Part shown: piece by piece, positions 61,269 to 64,000 of the stretch
Numbering within the stretch: the first letter of the stretch is position 1
Layout of the letters: every line of letters starts with the position of its first letter
NCBI GenBank assembly: GCA_015200345.1
Contig: CP054187.1
Coordinates: forward strand, 3,766,470-3,830,469
DNA length: 64,000 bases
Origin: Planctomycetia bacterium
GTDB taxonomy: Bacteria; Planctomycetota; Phycisphaerae; UBA1845; UTPLA1
Reading direction: 5' to 3'
Program-made: the position numbers and the translations under genes
Notes under the pieces: generated by a model
The model's database searches: none
The model's input: only the letters and a program-made list of their open reading frames with translations
Told to the model about the DNA's origin: nothing

Positions 61269-62369
61269 GTGGCATACAAGAGACGAGGACCAACCCTCTT
61301 TGAGGTGTTGAACAAGCGCAACGTGGGCGGCTTGCGATCGCCGGCGGTGCCCGTGCGCGGAGCCGGTCATCATAACGACGCGGCCGGTCATCGCAGGCAG
61401 GCGTCGGTCGGCCCATTGGGCGGGCTAACGGCCCCTGTGACCGGGGTGGCCCAGCCCATGACGGAGGAAGAAGCGGCAGCGGAATTGGCCGCAGCGCGAC
61501 AGGCTGCGGAACAAGCCCGTCGTGAGGCGGAAGCGGCAGAACAAGCAAAGAAGGCACGGCACGAAGCGCGTCGCGCCGAGAAAGAAGAATTGCGTCGGGC
61601 CCGTCAGGCGGCGAAGGTCGCCCGTCTCGAAGCCAAGCGCATCGAAGCGGAACGTCGGGCGGCGAACCCGGCAGCGTATCCGTCTCGGCGGATTCCACTC
61701 ACGACTTCGACCGCGTTGTTGTTCGCAGGTGTGGCGGTGGCGGTCGGCATGGTGGGATACTCGTTGGGGCGCGGGCGGGGCGATGGCAAGGCCGAACTGG
61801 CGACGGTCGCGGCGGTGACGGACTCGGCGCCGAGCGCATCGCATCGTTCGCCGCTGGGCAAGAGCAAAGTGGCGTCACCGGAAGTTAAGACGGCTGTCGC
61901 ACGAGAAGTGGCCGGCGGGCAGAACGCGGACCTGGAGCACATGCTCCAATCGGCGGCTCCCAAGGGCGAGGCGGCCCAGGTAGCGTTGAACAAAGCGGTC
62001 GGCGTTGAACCGGCAAACGGGGCTTCGGCTGCTGCGGCGCTGCCGGAGAATTTGAATTACTTGCAGATTGAATCGTTTCGCGTGACGCGCGAGCGAGACA
62101 GCGAACAACTGGCCAGGGACGTGGCCGATGCAAGGGAGTTTCTGTTGCAGCGCGGGATTCGGACGTTCGCGCGGCGCAAGAGCAACGGGTTTGTGCTGTT
62201 TGCCGAACAGGGGTACCCGCCGAGCAAGGAGCACGCGGCGTCGCGCGAGGCGTTCCGCCGGAAAATCGAATCGTTGGGCCAGGAATATCGCAAACAGGGC
62301 GGGCCGTACCAGTTCAAGGGCTGCTTGTTCGTGAGCTACGGCGTGACGCAGTCCGGCGAGCCGATGTAA
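61269..62369 (+). CDS. Single-pass membrane protein with coiled coil and SPOR-like tail
   Basis: A 366-residue protein starting at GTG 61269 with AGGAAG upstream (an ATG at 61239 is possible). The N-terminus reads AYKRRGPTLFEVLNKR, followed by an Ala/Glu/Arg coiled coil (residues about 60-130), a transmembrane helix (STALLFAGVAVAVGMVGYSL), a variable linker, and a C-terminal domain LNYLQIESFRVTRERDSEQL, FLLQRGIRTFARRKSNGFVL and YQFKGCLFVSYG. The last part resembles SPOR-type peptidoglycan-binding folds. It sits next to the small basic protein gene. Function unknown; possibly a cell-envelope factor. Confidence 0.65.
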   Translation: MAYKRRGPTLFEVLNKRNVGGLRSPAVPVRGAGHHNDAAGHRRQASVGPLGGLTAPVTGVAQPMTEEEAAAELAAARQAAEQARREAEAAEQAKKARHEARRAEKEELRRARQAAKVARLEAKRIEAERRAANPAAYPSRRIPLTTSTALLFAGVAVAVGMVGYSLGRGRGDGKAELATVAAVTDSAPSASHRSPLGKSKVASPEVKTAVAREVAGGQNADLEHMLQSAAPKGEAAQVALNKAVGVEPANGASAAAALPENLNYLQIESFRVTRERDSEQLARDVADAREFLLQRGIRTFARRKSNGFVLFAEQGYPPSKEHAASREAFRRKIESLGQEYRKQGGPYQFKGCLFVSYGVTQSGEPM

Positions 62370-62396
62370 GACAAGTATCGAGGAGTGTGTGACACC

Positions 62397-62675
62397 ATGA
62401 GCATGGATCGATCCCTCAAGAGCAAGGCGTCGCTGTCGCGTCATCGCAATGTGCTGACGCGGACCGAGCGCATCAAGGCGCTACAGGACTTGGACGAGTT
62501 CAAACCGGGCGAAAGTCGTCCGATCGGCCTGCGCAAGGTCGCGCATCGCAAGGCAGCGGTTGCCGCCAAGGTCAAGAAGGCCAAGGACGAGACCGCGGGG
62601 GCTGCGGCCGGGGCTGCTGCGCCGGCTGCGGCAGCGCCGGCAAAGGATGCCAAGAAGGACGCAGGCAAGAAGTAA
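62397..62675 (+). CDS. Small basic protein, Planctomycetes/Verrucomicrobia/Chlamydia family (TIGR04137-like)
   Basis: A 92-residue, highly basic protein. The N-terminus MSMDRSLKSKASLSRHRNVL, then TRTERIKALQDLDEF and SRPIGLRKVAHRKA, matches a family restricted to the PVC superphylum that is thought to associate with ribosomes or RNA. Members are usually about 60 residues; this one adds an Ala/Lys-rich tail of about 35 residues (GAAAGAAAPAAAAPAKDAKK). The start is the ATG at 62397 after CGAGGAG. It is the best lineage marker of the window. Confidence 0.85.
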   Translation: MSMDRSLKSKASLSRHRNVLTRTERIKALQDLDEFKPGESRPIGLRKVAHRKAAVAAKVKKAKDETAGAAAGAAAPAAAAPAKDAKKDAGKK

Positions 62676-62681
62676 CGCGCG

Positions 62682-63800
62682 ATGGACTACAGCCGGCGAC
62701 TGGCTGATCGAACGCGTCGAGTGGAATACTCCGGCATTCGCAAGTTCTTTGAGCTGGCGGGCCGGCTGAAGGATCCGTGCGACCTGTCGATCGGCATGCC
62801 GGACTACGACGCGCCCGAAGTGGTGAAAGAGGCTGCCATCGCGGCGATCCGCGCGGGAAAGAATCGTTACACGCCCAGCAGCGGCTTGCCGGAGCTGCGC
62901 GAGCGACTGATCGCCGAGATAAAGAAAACGTCCGGCGTCGAGGCCTCGGTGCTGATCACGTCCGGCGTATCGGGCGGGTTGACGCTGGCGCTGTTGGCCG
63001 TCACCGATCCGGGCGATGAGATCATCTTTCTCGATCCGTACTTCGTTTCGTACGTCCACTTGGTAAACATGCTTGGCGGCCGGCCCATGCCGGTGTCGTC
63101 CTATCCGGACTTCGCCTTTCCCGTCGAGCGCGTTCGGGCGGCGATCTCGCCTCGCACCAAGGCCATTCTCATTAATTCGCCGGGCAATCCGACCGGTCGT
63201 GTCATGAGCCGTGCCGAGGTGCAGGCGGCTGCCGATCTGGCCCGGGCGCACGATCTTCTTCTCATTTCCGATGAGATCTACGACAAGCTGTGTTACGACG
63301 GCGAAAACGTCAGCCCGCTGGCCTTGGCGCCCGAACACACCGTGGTCCTGCGCGGCTTCGGCAAGACCTACGGCATGACCGGCTGGCGCATGGGCTACGC
63401 AGCCGGGCCGAAGGCAGTCATCGACGAGATGACCAAGATGCATCAATATACGTATGTCTGCGCTCCGTCCATGGCCCAGGTGGCCACGCTGGCGGCGCTG
63501 GATACCGACGTGTCGCACCACCAGCGCGACTATGCGAAGAAACGTGATCTCGTCTGCTCGCTGCTGGAGCCGTGTTTTGAGATCGTCCGGCCGAGCGGGG
63601 GGTTTTATGTCTTCCCGCGCGTGCCGCGGCGATTCGCAAGCGGGACGGCCTTCGCGGAAGCGGCCGCCGCCGAGAACGTGCTGGTCATTCCCGGCGGCAT
63701 TTTCTCGGCACAGGACACGCACTTTCGCATCAGCTATGCCACAACGGATGCGATGATCCAGCGCGGGTGCGACGTAATGTGTCGACTGGCGCGAGGATGA
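62682..63800 (+). CDS. Pyridoxal-phosphate aminotransferase, class I/II
   Basis: A 372-residue fold type I aminotransferase of the AspC/PatA kind. The PLP Lys is Lys228 in LRGFGKTYGMTGWRMGYAAG. Other blocks are GMPDYDAPEVVKEAA, YTPSSGLPELRERLIAEI, LINSPGNPTGRVMSRAEVQ (the Asn-Pro-Thr-Gly substrate loop), ISDEIYDKLCY and FRISYATTDAMI with the carboxylate-binding Arg. It would transfer an amino group between an amino acid and a 2-oxo acid; the specific substrate is not evident. It starts 6 bases after the small basic protein gene. Confidence 0.92.
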   Translation: MDYSRRLADRTRRVEYSGIRKFFELAGRLKDPCDLSIGMPDYDAPEVVKEAAIAAIRAGKNRYTPSSGLPELRERLIAEIKKTSGVEASVLITSGVSGGLTLALLAVTDPGDEIIFLDPYFVSYVHLVNMLGGRPMPVSSYPDFAFPVERVRAAISPRTKAILINSPGNPTGRVMSRAEVQAAADLARAHDLLLISDEIYDKLCYDGENVSPLALAPEHTVVLRGFGKTYGMTGWRMGYAAGPKAVIDEMTKMHQYTYVCAPSMAQVATLAALDTDVSHHQRDYAKKRDLVCSLLEPCFEIVRPSGGFYVFPRVPRRFASGTAFAEAAAAENVLVIPGGIFSAQDTHFRISYATTDAMIQRGCDVMCRLARG

Positions 63801-63811
63801 TTCGGCCCGAA

Positions 63812-63840
63812 TTGACCGTCGCGGAAGCGCGTCATACAGT
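63812..63840 (+). promoter_or_regulatory. Candidate promoter for the lipoprotein at the right edge
   Basis: TTGACC (63812-63817) and TACAGT (63835-63840) with a 17-base spacer. The ATG of the next gene is 9 bases further, so transcription would start almost at the initiation codon. Pattern match only. Confidence 0.35.
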
Positions 63841-63849
63841 CTGGTTAGC

Positions 63850-64000
63850 ATGATCTCGCATACACCGCCCGCCGCCGCACGAGATTGGCCCGCCCGAATC
63901 GTGTGTCTGATTCTGACTGCGTTCTGGGGGATCGCCTCCGGTTGCAGGGGCGTTGAAAAGCCATCGCCTGGTGATGACGGGTCGATGAGAGCCGAGGCGC
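63850..64000 (+). CDS. Lipoprotein, N-terminal part only (runs off window)
   Basis: An open frame from ATG 63850 to the window end, about 50 codons. It encodes a signal peptide with basic and hydrophobic parts (RIVCLILTAFWGIASGC) ending in the lipobox ASGC, followed by RGVEKPSPGDDGSM. The mature protein is not visible, so no function can be given. It follows the aminotransferase by 49 bases on the same strand. Confidence 0.65.
   Translation, partial: MISHTPPAAARDWPARIVCLILTAFWGIASGCRGVEKPSPGDDGSMRAEA

Overview
The window reads as a chromosomal stretch of a GC-rich, Gram-negative-type bacterium of the PVC superphylum, most likely a planctomycete (Phycisphaerae-like). The reasons are a small basic protein of the Planctomycetes/Verrucomicrobia/Chlamydia family at 62397-62675, an enlarged ribosomal protein L17, a secreted protein ending in a dockerin-like repeat pair, an ECF sigma/anti-sigma pair, a kinase-fold TPR protein and bactofilin. 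The taxonomy is inferred from gene content; no rRNA or tRNA gene was seen.

Layout. 1-1853: end of the ribosomal/RNA polymerase alpha cluster (rpoA 3' part, rplQ) and a HIT hydrolase. 1959-10121: a large NHL-repeat secreted protein; a minus-strand cassette of ECF sigma factor, anti-sigma-like membrane protein and beta-propeller lipoprotein; a membrane-anchored protein with a kinase fold that has lost its catalytic residues. 10359-16115: an RND adaptor/pump pair and an FAH-family enzyme. 16169-28615: a type IV pilus/type II secretion-like machine in one direction (PilZ protein, GspE, GspF, major pseudopilin, four minor pseudopilin-like proteins, PilM-PilN fusion, PilO-like, PilP/GspC-like, secretin, TPR lipoprotein, HDOD protein). 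No prepilin peptidase or retraction ATPase is in the window. 28631-31764: bactofilin, a DUF1579 protein, a NYN-cold-shock fusion and the dockerin-type protein.

31765-34930 looks like a small acquired island: a palindromic repeat also found at the end of gspE, a DUF2325 gene, a HEPN-like gene whose reading frame is fused to the tail of a dead transposase, and a possible cytochrome-like remnant. 35023-59457 is a polysaccharide biosynthesis locus: a GDP-fucose-synthase-like epimerase, SGNH protein, NusG/RfaH-type antiterminator and a convergent methyltransferase, then an unbroken plus-strand run of flippase, three asparagine-synthetase-type amidotransferases, a UDP-glucuronate-epimerase-like enzyme, four GT4 glycosyltransferases, a Wzy-like polymerase, an Asp-box protein, a heparinase II/III-type lyase, a GNAT-fold protein and an ATP-grasp ligase. 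Several genes overlap by 4 bases, so this is probably one long operon under antitermination control. 59985-64000: MoxR ATPase, a membrane protein with a SPOR-like tail, the small basic protein, an aminotransferase and the start of a lipoprotein gene.

Main points for a second look: an asparagine synthetase whose catalytic Cys can only be placed at position 2 by starting at ATT (47715); the pseudokinase; the HEPN/DUF2325 island beside a transposase remnant; the 138-bp three-stem palindromic element that supplies the stop codon of gspE; and the amidotransferase-rich exopolysaccharide locus, which suggests an amidated uronic-acid polymer.
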